Source: Domibacillus tundrae
GTDB taxonomy: Bacteria; Bacillota; Bacilli; Bacillales; Domibacillaceae
Reading direction: 5' to 3'
NCBI RefSeq assembly: GCF_000970675.1
Contig: NZ_LAJA01000014.1
Coordinates: forward strand, 1-64,000
Length of the DNA: 64,000 nucleotides
Shown here: one piece after another, positions 43,025-52,287 of the stretch
Layout of the letters: each line of letters begins with the position of its first letter
Position numbering within the stretch: the first letter of the stretch is position 1
Position numbers and translations under genes: made by a program
The notes under the pieces: model-generated
The model's database searches: none
The model's input: only the letters and a program-made list of their open reading frames with translations
Told to the model about the DNA's origin: nothing

Positions 43025-43648
43025 TTGCCTTATACACAAACAGAATGGAAAAACCGACACCAATCAAGATCTGATATGAGTGTTTTCTTAACACATCTTA
43101 CTCGGTCGGTATTTGATAAAGATGGTAATATTGCAGTACCAGCAGTAGATATACTTATTAAAATTTTAACGGAAGAAAAATTAATTGGTAGTAATAATGC
43201 AGGATTTATAAGTGGACATGAAAAAGCAGTATGCTTTCAAGACGTCCCTTTATATGGTGTTAGTCAAAATGTTCGTCATGAAGAACTTAATAAAACTAAA
43301 TTAGGTAACAAAGTCAGATATCAAGGGTATGGAATTGCTCTTCCTAAGCCGTATGTATTCAAGCGAGGAGGGCGTCCTGTCATTTATGAACAAAAAAGTT
43401 TAGGTATAATTAATTATCCTGATGACCTTTGGCGAGTAGTAACGTATGATCTAAGTGACAAAAATAATATAATAGACTGGACACATGAAAGAGAGTGGAG
43501 AGTCAAGGGAGATTTTACATTTGATATAAAATCAGCATATGTGATTTTACCGAATCAAAAAATTTATAAGGAGTTTGTAAAAAAAGTACCAAAACAGATT
43601 CTTGAAGATATACGTGGTATAACAATTTTAAATAGTATTTTGTATTAA
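43025..43648 (+). CDS. AbiGi-like putative abortive-infection protein
   Basis: A 207-residue protein. HLTRSVF near the start, KAVCFQDVPL, YGIALPKPYVF and DWTHEREWR follow the pattern of the AbiGi family of abortive phage-resistance proteins (and of DUF2971-like relatives). TTG start, seven bases after AAGGAGGG. With its own upstream element and terminator it is a self-contained accessory gene. Assignment by motif memory only. Confidence 0.5.
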   Translation: MPYTQTEWKNRHQSRSDMSVFLTHLTRSVFDKDGNIAVPAVDILIKILTEEKLIGSNNAGFISGHEKAVCFQDVPLYGVSQNVRHEELNKTKLGNKVRYQGYGIALPKPYVFKRGGRPVIYEQKSLGIINYPDDLWRVVTYDLSDKNNIIDWTHEREWRVKGDFTFDIKSAYVILPNQKIYKEFVKKVPKQILEDIRGITILNSILY

Positions 43649-43651
43649 ATT

Positions 43652-43673
43652 GCACCCATAGCGGTGCTTTTTT
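43652..43673 (+). terminator. Terminator of module 2
   Basis: GCACC / GGTGC stem followed by TTTTTTC; shares 21 identical bases with the module 1 terminator. Confidence 0.75.
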
Positions 43674-43691
43674 CTTTGCTCAATAACAAAG

Positions 43692-43821
43692 TGTAACGTT
43701 ACAAAAGCTGTAGCGAAACAGCCGCTGAAAAAATTACTTCATCTAATGTCTCGGAGACTGTATCGCTTGTAACGCTAAAAAACCGTTACAGCCGTTACAA
43801 AAAAGGAGGTGTAACGTTACA
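43692..43821. promoter_or_regulatory. TGTAACGTTACA palindromes around terS start
   Basis: The 12-bp palindrome occurs at 43692 and 43810, with half sites CGTTACA at 43784 and 43793 and TGTAACG at 43769. The second copy lies between the ribosome site GGAGG and the GTG start of terS. Likely a TerS-binding (pac-like) region or autoregulatory site. Confidence 0.6.
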
Positions 43822-44502
43822 GTGGCCAAACAAACAAAAATCGAAAAATTTGGCTGCCAGGAGATTGTGCAGGCAGGCATCCGCTCTGCTCCTCCTAAGT
43901 CCATTCGGCAGATTGCAGAAGAGTGTTCCGAATGGGCAGGAGAGAAAATTTCTCATACAGCTGTTTCCCGCTACATTGATATGCTGAAAGAGCATGAGCG
44001 GCAAGGGAAAAGGGTTGTCGCTACGGAGGATAAGCGGCGGATTTTAAAGCAAGTGAACCAGGAGTTTGATATTATCCAAATGCAATATCAAACCACAGAA
44101 CGCCTGTTTAAACGATTTGAGCTGCTGGATGATCTGCCGGAATATTTTAAAGACCGGATGGATGAGCTGATCGATAAGATTGCTACCGTTCATGAAGATG
44201 AAGGCGTGGTACCGCTCGAATATCTTGAAGGATGGCAGGAAACGTTTGAAAAAGAAATGAAGCGGAAAGTGCTTGAAATTGCGACACTCAACAGGGAGCT
44301 GCGGGAAAACAGCAAATTTCTTGCTGAAATGAGAGGAAAGGCTTTTGAATTTAGCTTAATTCAAGAGTACCTCTCTATTTTTATGGACATTTTTAAAGAA
44401 GCTTCTCCAGATGCCTACCTGGTAGCCATTCAAAAGATTGCGGCAAATCCCCGGATGCAGAAGATTGTCGAGCAGCAGGAATTGATAAGGGGTGACGGCT
44501 AA
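43822..44502 (+). CDS. Terminase small subunit
   Basis: A 226-residue protein just before the large subunit. N-terminal helix-turn-helix (PPKSIRQIAEECSEWAGEKI, then SHTAVSRYI) and long central helices fit a TerS that recognises phage DNA and feeds it to the motor. GTG start with GGAGG and a palindrome between. Confidence 0.7.
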   Translation: MAKQTKIEKFGCQEIVQAGIRSAPPKSIRQIAEECSEWAGEKISHTAVSRYIDMLKEHERQGKRVVATEDKRRILKQVNQEFDIIQMQYQTTERLFKRFELLDDLPEYFKDRMDELIDKIATVHEDEGVVPLEYLEGWQETFEKEMKRKVLEIATLNRELRENSKFLAEMRGKAFEFSLIQEYLSIFMDIFKEASPDAYLVAIQKIAANPRMQKIVEQQELIRGDG

Positions 44503-46276
44503 TGTGTTAGCGGCTATTCACAAACAAATTTTAGCGGATGCCGATGTATCCGCACCAAAAGAAGAAAATAAATGGAATGACCTGACGTACATCCGCTTGG
44601 CAGAAGAGCATGAGCGGAAACTGGACATATTAGAGCCAGCCGGTGTGAAGGATTTAAAACTCACGCTGAATGAATTTGAGCACTTTTGTAATAAGTGCTT
44701 GAAGATCAAAACCAAGAAAGGTGACTTGTCTCCATTCTTGCTTAATGAGGCACAGAGGGAGTTTGCACGCATCGTCTTAAAAGGACTTATAGCGGGTAAG
44801 CCTGTACGTGTCATCATTCTTAAAGCCCGCCAAATGGGCTTCTCAACCGTTACAGAAGCAATTATTTATTACCTGTCTTCCCTGCAGGAAGCGAAAAATG
44901 CTTTCATCGTGGCGCAGGATTCATCCGCTTCTGAAAACTTATACGATATGTTCCGTCTCTACTATGAGAATATACCGGATCATATCAAGCCAATGCGTAA
45001 GCGGAACAATGCGCGCCGCTTAACGTTTGAAAATCCCTCTATTAAAGAGGACGAACGGAAAAAGAATCCGGGCTTAAAATCAAAAATCACCGTTGCTTCA
45101 GCGGAAAATAAAGTCCTGGCTCGTTCTGAAACAATCCATTACTTGCATGCTTCTGAATACGCGTTCTGGCCAGCCAGTAAAAAGAAAAAGCATTCCACTT
45201 CCCTTTTTGCTGCTCTCTCAAAGGAGCCGGGCACAATCGGCATTATCGAAAGTACAGCAAACGGCATGGAAGACTTCAAGCAAATGTGGGACAGCGCCGA
45301 AAAAGGCGAAAATGAATACACACCGCTGTTCTTCCCGTGGTTTGCCATGCCGACTTACCGCATGCCGGTACCCGATGAATTTGATCTGACTACGGAAGAA
45401 GAAGAATTAAGAGAGCGGTACGGAGTAGATAACGAGCAGCTGCAATGGCGCCGCTATACCATTCGAAATGACTTTAATGGCGATGTCCGGCAGTTTCGCC
45501 AGGAATATCCGTCGGTACCGGAAGAAGCATTCTTGCTGTCCGGTGAGGGTGTATTTGACAATGAAGAGATTCAGCGGAAGATGGACCGGTTCACAACAAA
45601 GCCAGCTCATTACGATATCGATGTACCAAAGAAGCATATTTCCGAAAAGAAAAACGGGAAGCTGCTTCTTTTTCGTTTGCCAGAAGAAGGCAAGCGGTAT
45701 GTGATCGGTGCGGATACCTCAAAGGGAACGTCGAAAAAAGGCGATTATCAAGCCGCCTATGTTCTTGAATGGCGGACTGGCGAAATGTGCGCTGTTCTTC
45801 ACGGCCACTGGGACACGGATCAATATGGGAAGCGGCTTGATGTATTGGGCAGGTATTACAACACCGCACTGTTAGCGGTAGAGGAAAACAACACCGGACA
45901 TTCGGTGCTCAACACATTAGAAAACACCTGCAAGTATCCGCTTATGTATGTGTATAACAAGCGGGATTATGGCTGGAATACGAATAAAGCAACCCGGCCG
46001 GTCATGATGAGCGACTTTAAAGAAGCCATCCGCGATAATCTGTATCCGATATATGACCTTGAGTTGTATAAAGAGTGCTTAACGTTGATTGACAATAACG
46101 GAAAAGAAGAAGCGGACAATGGCTGCCACGATGACCGCATTATGGCGTATGCAATTGCGCTGCAGGTTCGACAGGAAGCGGCACGCTATTTTGAGTGGTA
46201 CGACAAGCGATATGGAACTGATAAAAAAGACCGCGACCGGCCAAGCCGTGAAAGACCGCGGAGAGAAAGGAGGTAG
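44492..46276 (+). CDS. Terminase large subunit
   Basis: A 594-residue packaging motor. N-terminal ATPase with the variant Walker A KARQMGFST (about 111-119) and SAENKVLARS region; C-terminal RNase-H-like nuclease with IGADTSKG, VEENNTG and HDDRIMAYA supplying acidic residues. GTG overlapping terS; a second GTG at 44504 is possible. Confidence 0.88.
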   Translation: MTANVLAAIHKQILADADVSAPKEENKWNDLTYIRLAEEHERKLDILEPAGVKDLKLTLNEFEHFCNKCLKIKTKKGDLSPFLLNEAQREFARIVLKGLIAGKPVRVIILKARQMGFSTVTEAIIYYLSSLQEAKNAFIVAQDSSASENLYDMFRLYYENIPDHIKPMRKRNNARRLTFENPSIKEDERKKNPGLKSKITVASAENKVLARSETIHYLHASEYAFWPASKKKKHSTSLFAALSKEPGTIGIIESTANGMEDFKQMWDSAEKGENEYTPLFFPWFAMPTYRMPVPDEFDLTTEEEELRERYGVDNEQLQWRRYTIRNDFNGDVRQFRQEYPSVPEEAFLLSGEGVFDNEEIQRKMDRFTTKPAHYDIDVPKKHISEKKNGKLLLFRLPEEGKRYVIGADTSKGTSKKGDYQAAYVLEWRTGEMCAVLHGHWDTDQYGKRLDVLGRYYNTALLAVEENNTGHSVLNTLENTCKYPLMYVYNKRDYGWNTNKATRPVMMSDFKEAIRDNLYPIYDLELYKECLTLIDNNGKEEADNGCHDDRIMAYAIALQVRQEAARYFEWYDKRYGTDKKDRDRPSRERPRRERR

Positions 46277-47818
46277 ATGATTGTGGCCAGTCAAATGAAA
46301 GCCCGGGTAATCAAAGCGGAAAATGTTTCTTCCACAACGAAACAAATTTATGAAGATCCATTTACTTACGATGGTGAAATTATTCCGCCGCCATACAACC
46401 TGGTTGAATTAAAACTGATTGGGGAGTATTCCACCATTCTGCAGCAATGCGTAGAAGCTTACCGAGTGAACATTTTAGGCTTTGGCCTGGTGCCGGAATA
46501 TCGGTTTGACTACAATGCGAAAGATACACCGGACGAGCGGAAGAAAACGGCAGATGCTGAATGGACTCGTTTGGAAGAGGTTTACCGGTATCTTAATTAC
46601 GATGAAGAAGCAGAAACCATCCTTGGCTATGGCTTAGAAGACCGCGAGAAAATGGGTAACGGCTATGTTGAGATGTTGCGGGATGGCTTAAATCGACCGG
46701 TGGGCATGGAATATGTAGACGGCCAATATGTCCGGGTATGCAAGCGGACGGTACCAGAGGAAGTCGAATACACCATTACGGAAAACGGACAGCCCAAAAA
46801 AATCAAGCGATGGCGCCGCTTCCGTAAATTCGTTCAAATGATCAATGGAAAGAAAGTTTATTTTAAAGAGTACGGAGATCCACGGCCGATGAATCTCACC
46901 AATGGAAAATTTGATGAGAGTACACCGGAAAACCTGCTTGCTTCTGAAATCATTCATTTTAAGCTGGGGAGCGGTACGTATGGCATTCCGCGATGGGTCG
47001 GGCATATCGTCCACCAGTACGGTGCCCGTAAAGCGGAAGAGCTCAACTATCTGTATTTTAAGCAGGGCAGGCACACACCGGCTGCCATTACAATTTCAAA
47101 CGGAATGCTAACAGATGAATCGTATACGCATCTGCAAGAATACATGAATGGGATTGAAGGCGTTGAAAATGCGCATAAGTTTCTAGTCCTTGAAGCAGAA
47201 GGGATTACACAGGATGGGATTAAGCCAGGTGAGGAATCTACTACGCCAGTTAAGGTAGAAATTAAATCACTGGCTGAAATACTGCAGCAAGACGCTCTCT
47301 TTCTTGAATACGATACAAAAAGCCGTGACAAGCTGCGTTCAGCCTTTCGTCTGCCGCCAATTTATACCGGTGAATCGAAGGATTATAACAAAGCAACGGC
47401 AGACACGGCCCGTAAAATCACAGAAGAGCAGGTCTTTGAGCCAGAGAGGCAAGCCATTACGGGGAAGTTGAACACGCTTTTTCTGCCCGATTTAGAGATT
47501 TACCAAGTGGAAGCAGCACTAAAAGGACCAAATTTCGGCGATCCGATCGAAACGGCAAAAGCATTAGCGCCATTTATAACCGGCGGAGCGGCTGTTCCTA
47601 ACGATTTAAGGGATTTGCTGGGGGAATTGTTAGGGAAAGACCTTGAAGCGCTCCCTGACGATTATAACGTGCCTTTCCCGGTGGTTATGAACGCACTACA
47701 GCAGGCACAGCAAACGAACCCGCTGTCAGCTCTCATGAAATCGAAAGCGGCACCGGATATGGATATTCTGAACGTTATGAAGGATATGCGCGATATGCTC
47801 GAGGAGCTACAGTCATGA
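46277..47818 (+). CDS. Portal protein (PBSX type)
   Basis: A 513-residue portal of the PBSX/XkdE family: LIGEYSTILQQCVEAYRVNI near the start, GYGLEDREKMGNGYVEML and GIPRWVGHIV in the body. Forms the ring at the head vertex through which DNA passes. AAGGAGG before the ATG. Confidence 0.88.
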   Translation: MIVASQMKARVIKAENVSSTTKQIYEDPFTYDGEIIPPPYNLVELKLIGEYSTILQQCVEAYRVNILGFGLVPEYRFDYNAKDTPDERKKTADAEWTRLEEVYRYLNYDEEAETILGYGLEDREKMGNGYVEMLRDGLNRPVGMEYVDGQYVRVCKRTVPEEVEYTITENGQPKKIKRWRRFRKFVQMINGKKVYFKEYGDPRPMNLTNGKFDESTPENLLASEIIHFKLGSGTYGIPRWVGHIVHQYGARKAEELNYLYFKQGRHTPAAITISNGMLTDESYTHLQEYMNGIEGVENAHKFLVLEAEGITQDGIKPGEESTTPVKVEIKSLAEILQQDALFLEYDTKSRDKLRSAFRLPPIYTGESKDYNKATADTARKITEEQVFEPERQAITGKLNTLFLPDLEIYQVEAALKGPNFGDPIETAKALAPFITGGAAVPNDLRDLLGELLGKDLEALPDDYNVPFPVVMNALQQAQQTNPLSALMKSKAAPDMDILNVMKDMRDMLEELQS

Positions 47819-48723
47819 GCAAGGCAGAAAAACTTTTAAAAAGCCTGAATGAGTATATTGCAAAAGCGGATGAAGAGGACGAGGAAAAGCTGACGGACCT
47901 TGTACCAGACTTCCCCGGACTGGAGCAAATACCAGGCTTTGTTGAGGATTATGAAAAGAAAGTGGCCAAGCTTCTACGAAAACAGCGGAAGCATTTTTTG
48001 GATGGCATGAAATCATTTGTCAGCAAGGATATTACTCTTGCCGCCTTACTGATCTATCTCACAGGTGATCTGTTTGCCGCTGATGAGTTTGAAGAAGAGA
48101 TGGAAGAAGAGACATCGGAATTTCTGCAGCTGACAGTAGCAGGGCTTGCCGCTGAACTGATGGATTCCCTCGATAAAGACGTACCGTTTGAGGTTCTGTC
48201 TAACCGATCCGTTACATGGATTGAAGAATGGTCCGCTGATTTAGGTAAGCTGATGAAGCTGAACTCTCATGATGCATTGGAGAGAGAATTGAAAAAGGTT
48301 ATTAAAGACGGTGGATCTATCCAGGACGCCGAGCTGGCTATAAAGGATCTGCCGCAGTTTGATCGGAAGCGAGCACGTACAACAGCTATTACCGAAATAC
48401 TGACTGCCTCTTCTGTTGCGCAGGCGGAATCATACCGGCAAAGCCCAGCAGTCGAAAAGAAGCAGTGGAGGCATTCAGGCAGCAAGAAAAACAATCCGCG
48501 TGAAGCGCATGTTGACCTGGATGGAGAAGAAGTCGATGTTGATGAAATGTTTGATGTAAATGGACATGACGCCGATCATCCGCGTGACACTTCTTTACCT
48601 GCAGGCGAGCGGGTGAATTGCCATTGTGTGCTGTCACCTGTTGTAAATGAGGAAATATTAGGGCTGAGCAAGGAAGAGAAAGAAGAATTGCGGCGCCAAG
48701 CTTTAGAGAAGGCTGAGAAATAG
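47815..48723 (+). CDS. Minor head protein (Mu gpF-like)
   Basis: A 302-residue protein with a C-terminal gpF/SPP1 gp7-type domain: KKQWRHSGSKKNNPREAHVD and ERVNCHCVLSPVV. ATGA overlap with portal. Acts in head assembly or DNA delivery. Confidence 0.82.
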   Translation: MSKAEKLLKSLNEYIAKADEEDEEKLTDLVPDFPGLEQIPGFVEDYEKKVAKLLRKQRKHFLDGMKSFVSKDITLAALLIYLTGDLFAADEFEEEMEEETSEFLQLTVAGLAAELMDSLDKDVPFEVLSNRSVTWIEEWSADLGKLMKLNSHDALERELKKVIKDGGSIQDAELAIKDLPQFDRKRARTTAITEILTASSVAQAESYRQSPAVEKKQWRHSGSKKNNPREAHVDLDGEEVDVDEMFDVNGHDADHPRDTSLPAGERVNCHCVLSPVVNEEILGLSKEEKEELRRQALEKAEK

Positions 48724-48772
48724 CTACTTTTTCCCCGTTAGGTTAGAATAATCCTTAAGATAAGAGACCATT

Positions 48773-48779
48773 TTCGACA
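48773..48779 (-). promoter_or_regulatory. 0A-box-like site before the RsbR-like gene
   Basis: TTCGACA, i.e. TGTCGAA on the minus strand, 20 bp before the GTG start. Chance matches to a 7-mer are common, so this is only suggestive. Confidence 0.3.
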
Positions 48780-48798
48780 AGTCATGGAGGGAATTAAG

Positions 48799-49641
48799 GT
48801 GTACAGAAATAAAGAGCTAGGTGAGTATCTGTTAGAAAAAGCATGGAAAGTGACTGAGGAATGGTATGAAACCTTAGACAAAAGTGAAGCGTTCGGGGTT
48901 TATTCCAGTACTAATCCAGAAGATGTTAAAGTATTAAAAACACAAAATTATGAATTTCATAGGCATTTTTTCCAATTGTTTCTTCAGGAAGAATCCAAGT
49001 TCAAACGGGAGCTTGAGGAGTGGCTAACTTATTTAGCAAACGACGGGCAACATTTGGCAACGCCTATTCATTTTATCGTGAGAGAATTTTTTAACGTTCG
49101 AAATCAGTACTTGAAATTAATAAAAGAGTTTGTCTCTCTACATGAAGGAAAATATCCGCAGGAAAAGATTGATTTATGGAACCAAACCGTTTTAGAAACG
49201 ATGGATGACGTTATAACCTGGTTCATGGAAAAACATCATGAATTTTCAAACACTAGGTTGCAAAGCCAGCAGGAAATGATTAATGAATTAAGCTCACCAG
49301 TAATCAAGCTTAATAACAGTATAGGATTGCTTCCACTAGTAGGTGACATTGATACAGCACGAGCGAAGCTTATACTCGAAAAGACGTTGGAGCAATGTTC
49401 CGAAAAAAGGGTGAACCACCTCCTCATAGATTTATCCGGCGTAGTGATGATTGATACCATGGTAGCCCACCAAATTTTTCAGCTAATTGATGCACTAAGT
49501 TTAATTGGAGTGAAGACAACTCTTTCTGGAATCCGGCCAGAAGTAGCACAGACTGCCGTTCAGCTGGGACTTAGCTTTGATAACGTATCGATTACATCTA
49601 CGCTCTCTAGGGCCGTAGGTTCTTCTACCATAAAAGGTTAA
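48799..49641 (+). CDS. RsbR-like stressosome protein (STAS domain)
   Basis: A 280-residue RsbR paralogue. Helical N-terminal sensory half (about 1-150), linker, then a STAS domain (about 165-275). The two phosphorylatable threonines of RsbR are kept at the right distance: Thr186 in GDIDTARAK and Thr220 in MIDTMVAHQ. In Bacillus such proteins build the stressosome with RsbS and RsbT and control SigB. Starts at GTG seven bases after GGAGGG. A strong terminator follows, so it is an independent insert within the head operon. Confidence 0.88.
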   Translation: MYRNKELGEYLLEKAWKVTEEWYETLDKSEAFGVYSSTNPEDVKVLKTQNYEFHRHFFQLFLQEESKFKRELEEWLTYLANDGQHLATPIHFIVREFFNVRNQYLKLIKEFVSLHEGKYPQEKIDLWNQTVLETMDDVITWFMEKHHEFSNTRLQSQQEMINELSSPVIKLNNSIGLLPLVGDIDTARAKLILEKTLEQCSEKRVNHLLIDLSGVVMIDTMVAHQIFQLIDALSLIGVKTTLSGIRPEVAQTAVQLGLSFDNVSITSTLSRAVGSSTIKG

Positions 49642-49686
49642 CAGCTTCTATAATTTAGCTGAAATGAGAAAGAAAATATTCAGTGG

Positions 49687-49715
49687 AGACCGACAAAGTC
49701 GGTCTTTTTCTTTTG
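49687..49715 (+). terminator. Strong terminator inside the head module
   Basis: Perfect stem AGACCGAC / GTCGGTCT, 3-nt loop, then TTTTCTTTTG. Late phage transcripts must read through it or restart behind it. Confidence 0.88.
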
Positions 49716-49765
49716 ACTTAAAATAATCAAAATGAATGTATTTAAACTTGGAAAGGAGCAAAGAA

Positions 49766-49810
49766 ATGAATTGGATGTACAAGAAACATAAGAGCATTCA
49801 ACTAAACTGA
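49766..49810 (+). CDS. Possible 14-residue leader peptide
   Basis: MNWMYKKHKSIQLN, with AAAGGAG before it, ending 18 bp before the protease gene's start. May couple translation. Confidence 0.3.
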   Translation: MNWMYKKHKSIQLN

Positions 49811-49828
49811 AAGGAGGTGAAAAAATAA

Positions 49829-51013
49829 ATGCCAAGAGAATTAGTAAACGCAACAATCACACATGTGTCTTACGTTGATAAAGCCGCTAATCAGAAGCAG
49901 TTTTTCTTCACAAAATCAGCTGATCAGTCAGCGCCAACGTTTCAAAAGGAAATAAAGGTTTTTATCAATAAAGAGGAAGCGGTACAGCAGCTCGTATACG
50001 GGCTTGTATATGAGCCGAACGTGGAAGATGCTCACGGTGACTTTATGACAGCTGAGGAGATTGAGAAAGCTGCTCATGGATTTATGAAGGATGCCCGCAA
50101 CATTGACAAGCAGCACAACTTCGAAGCTGGTGTGGGTGAAGTGGTTGAGTCATATATCGCCCCTGCAGACTTCACACTTGGAGAGCAGGAAATTACAAAG
50201 GGATCATGGATCATGGTCACAAAAGCGTCCGATGAAATTTGGGAAGAAATCCAAAAAGGCAATATTACGGGCTATTCGATGGCCGGTAAAGCTGAAACAA
50301 TTGAAAAGAACGCACAAGAGCCTGTTACTACGTCAAATGACGATCAAGTAAAAGGCTTTTTTACTGCAATGAAAAGCTTCTTTACTGGCAGTGCCACTAT
50401 TCAAAAAGGTGAAGTAGCGGATAAATATAACCGCGATCGTCGGCGTCGGGAATTTTGGGCGGCCCAGGATGCGCTTAATTCGGCAATCTTTAATTGGGAT
50501 AGCTGGTACGACGAGGATATGGAGTCGGATCCGGAAAAAATCCGTGAAGCGCTGCAGGACTTCATAGATATTGCTCAATCAGTTTTGCTTGAAGAAAACA
50601 TTGCAAAAGCTATCGGCAAGCCGCCAGAAACGATTGAAAAAGCCGGCAAAAAGATTTCTGCTGCCCGTATGGACAAGATCAATGCGGCTTACGACGCATT
50701 GGCTGAGTTGAAAGCGGAAGTAGATGAGGAGGAAGAAGAAGTGAAAAAAGAAGACATCCAGAAAATGATTGATGCTGCATTGACACCGATCACTGACAAA
50801 CTAACCGCTTTTGAAAAAGAAGAAGGAACAGCTGTTACACCAGCCGGAGAGGACGAGACACTTAACCAGGTTGCAGAAGTCCTGGCGAAAAGCCTTGAGC
50901 CAATCACCAGCCGCTTAGAAACTTTGGAAAAATCGCGCGGTATTACAAAGCAGTCTCATGAAGATCCACCGCCAAATGAAAATGAAACACATTTCCTAAA
51001 AGGAATCCTATAA
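49829..51013 (+). CDS. Prohead protease with scaffold tail (XkdF-like)
   Basis: A 394-residue protein. The N-terminal half is an S78-type serine protease of the XkdF group, with His96 in DKQHNFEAGVG and Ser in GYSMAGKA (about 149). The C-terminal half is acidic and coiled (VDEEEEEVKKEDIQK), like a scaffold that is cut during maturation. AAAGGAGG precedes the ATG. Confidence 0.85.
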   Translation: MPRELVNATITHVSYVDKAANQKQFFFTKSADQSAPTFQKEIKVFINKEEAVQQLVYGLVYEPNVEDAHGDFMTAEEIEKAAHGFMKDARNIDKQHNFEAGVGEVVESYIAPADFTLGEQEITKGSWIMVTKASDEIWEEIQKGNITGYSMAGKAETIEKNAQEPVTTSNDDQVKGFFTAMKSFFTGSATIQKGEVADKYNRDRRRREFWAAQDALNSAIFNWDSWYDEDMESDPEKIREALQDFIDIAQSVLLEENIAKAIGKPPETIEKAGKKISAARMDKINAAYDALAELKAEVDEEEEEVKKEDIQKMIDAALTPITDKLTAFEKEEGTAVTPAGEDETLNQVAEVLAKSLEPITSRLETLEKSRGITKQSHEDPPPNENETHFLKGIL

Positions 51014-51025
51014 GGAGGAACACAC

Positions 51026-51949
51026 ATGCCAACTAATCAAGCGATTATGAAAAACACAATTACAACAGGTACGGTTACTTCCGGGCTGTTAAATCCTGAG
51101 CAGTCGAAAAAATTCGTTCAGCAGACATTTGAAGCAACAGTGCTTGGCGGTCTTATCCGTACAGAAATGCGAACAGCCAAAACAGGAGAAATTGATAAAA
51201 TCGGTATTGACTCTCGTATTCTTCGTAAAAAAACAGAGAATACAGATGATGGAAACCGCCAGGAAGTAAAATTCAGCAAGGTAGAGTATGCGACTACAGC
51301 TGTACGTCTTCCTTGGGAAATTACAGAAGAATCGCTGCGTGAAAACATCGAGGGCCAGGGCTTTGAAGATACAGTTACTAGCCTTATGACACGACAGCTT
51401 GGCGTTGATCTTGAAGACCTTTACTTAAATGGTGATGAAGCGACGTTGAATACCGATGTAGACTATGATTTCTTGAAAATCAATAACGGATGGTTGAAAC
51501 AATTAGCGACAGGCTCCCATGTGGAGGACCGCACTGCGAAAGAAGCGGGAGCTATTTCACTGAATGTGTTTTATGATGCTTTGGCTCAATTGCCGGATAA
51601 ATATAATAACGGTACATTGCGCTGGTTGATGGCTCCTTCCATGAAACAAAAATGGGAGCGGTACTTGCTCAGTCAAAGCATTCAAAATGGTGGTGGCTTG
51701 TCTGAATCCATTCTGAATGCACCAGCAAGCATTCCATCTGTTGCCGTTCCGAGAATGCCAGCAGATCAGATTATGTTAGTGAATCCAAAGAACCTAATCG
51801 TTGTGAACTCCTATGATGTAAAGATTCGTAAAACGACTGAAGGCAAAGATGCCATTATGCAGGACAAGCGTTTCTACGTCGTGCATTTGGATTTCGATCC
51901 GGTCATTGAGGAAAAAGACGCGGCGGTCCTTATCAAAGGATTAGCCTAA
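51026..51949 (+). CDS. Major capsid protein (XkdG-like)
   Basis: A 307-residue capsid protein following the prohead protease, with TVLGGLIRTEMRTAKTGEID and LPWEITEESLRENIEGQGFE typical of PBSX-type shells. Forms the icosahedral head. AAGGAGG upstream; one of the most abundant late proteins. Confidence 0.85.
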   Translation: MPTNQAIMKNTITTGTVTSGLLNPEQSKKFVQQTFEATVLGGLIRTEMRTAKTGEIDKIGIDSRILRKKTENTDDGNRQEVKFSKVEYATTAVRLPWEITEESLRENIEGQGFEDTVTSLMTRQLGVDLEDLYLNGDEATLNTDVDYDFLKINNGWLKQLATGSHVEDRTAKEAGAISLNVFYDALAQLPDKYNNGTLRWLMAPSMKQKWERYLLSQSIQNGGGLSESILNAPASIPSVAVPRMPADQIMLVNPKNLIVVNSYDVKIRKTTEGKDAIMQDKRFYVVHLDFDPVIEEKDAAVLIKGLA

Positions 51950-51964
51950 TAGGGAGGGCAAACA

Positions 51965-52282
51965 ATGGCTTATAAGTTAAAGCTGAAAAATATGTTGTCG
52001 TATAGCGGGATTGTGAGTGCGGATGCTCGCAATCCTTTTGTTATCGCCAAAACGCAGGAAGAAGCCGACGAGATTATGGAAACGGGCTATTTTGAAGTGG
52101 TTGAATCAGAGGCAGCAGAACTGCCTTCTAGTGAGAAACATACAAAGACGTCGCTGAAAAAATTGAATGCTGAACAGCAAAAAGAGGTCATTGTTTTACT
52201 CAATGGCGATCCATCTGACACCAACAATGAGGACGAGCGCATCGATCTGATCTTAAAGCTTCAAGATGAAGCAGGAGAGTGA
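51965..52282 (+). CDS. Small head-module protein (105 residues)
   Basis: Beta-rich N-terminus (residues 1-50) and a charged helical C-terminus resembling a short DNA- or partner-binding end domain. Stop overlaps the start region of the next gene. Unknown; perhaps a head-stabilising protein. Confidence 0.55.
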   Translation: MAYKLKLKNMLSYSGIVSADARNPFVIAKTQEEADEIMETGYFEVVESEAAELPSSEKHTKTSLKKLNAEQQKEVIVLLNGDPSDTNNEDERIDLILKLQDEAGE

Positions 52283-52287
52283 CAGCC

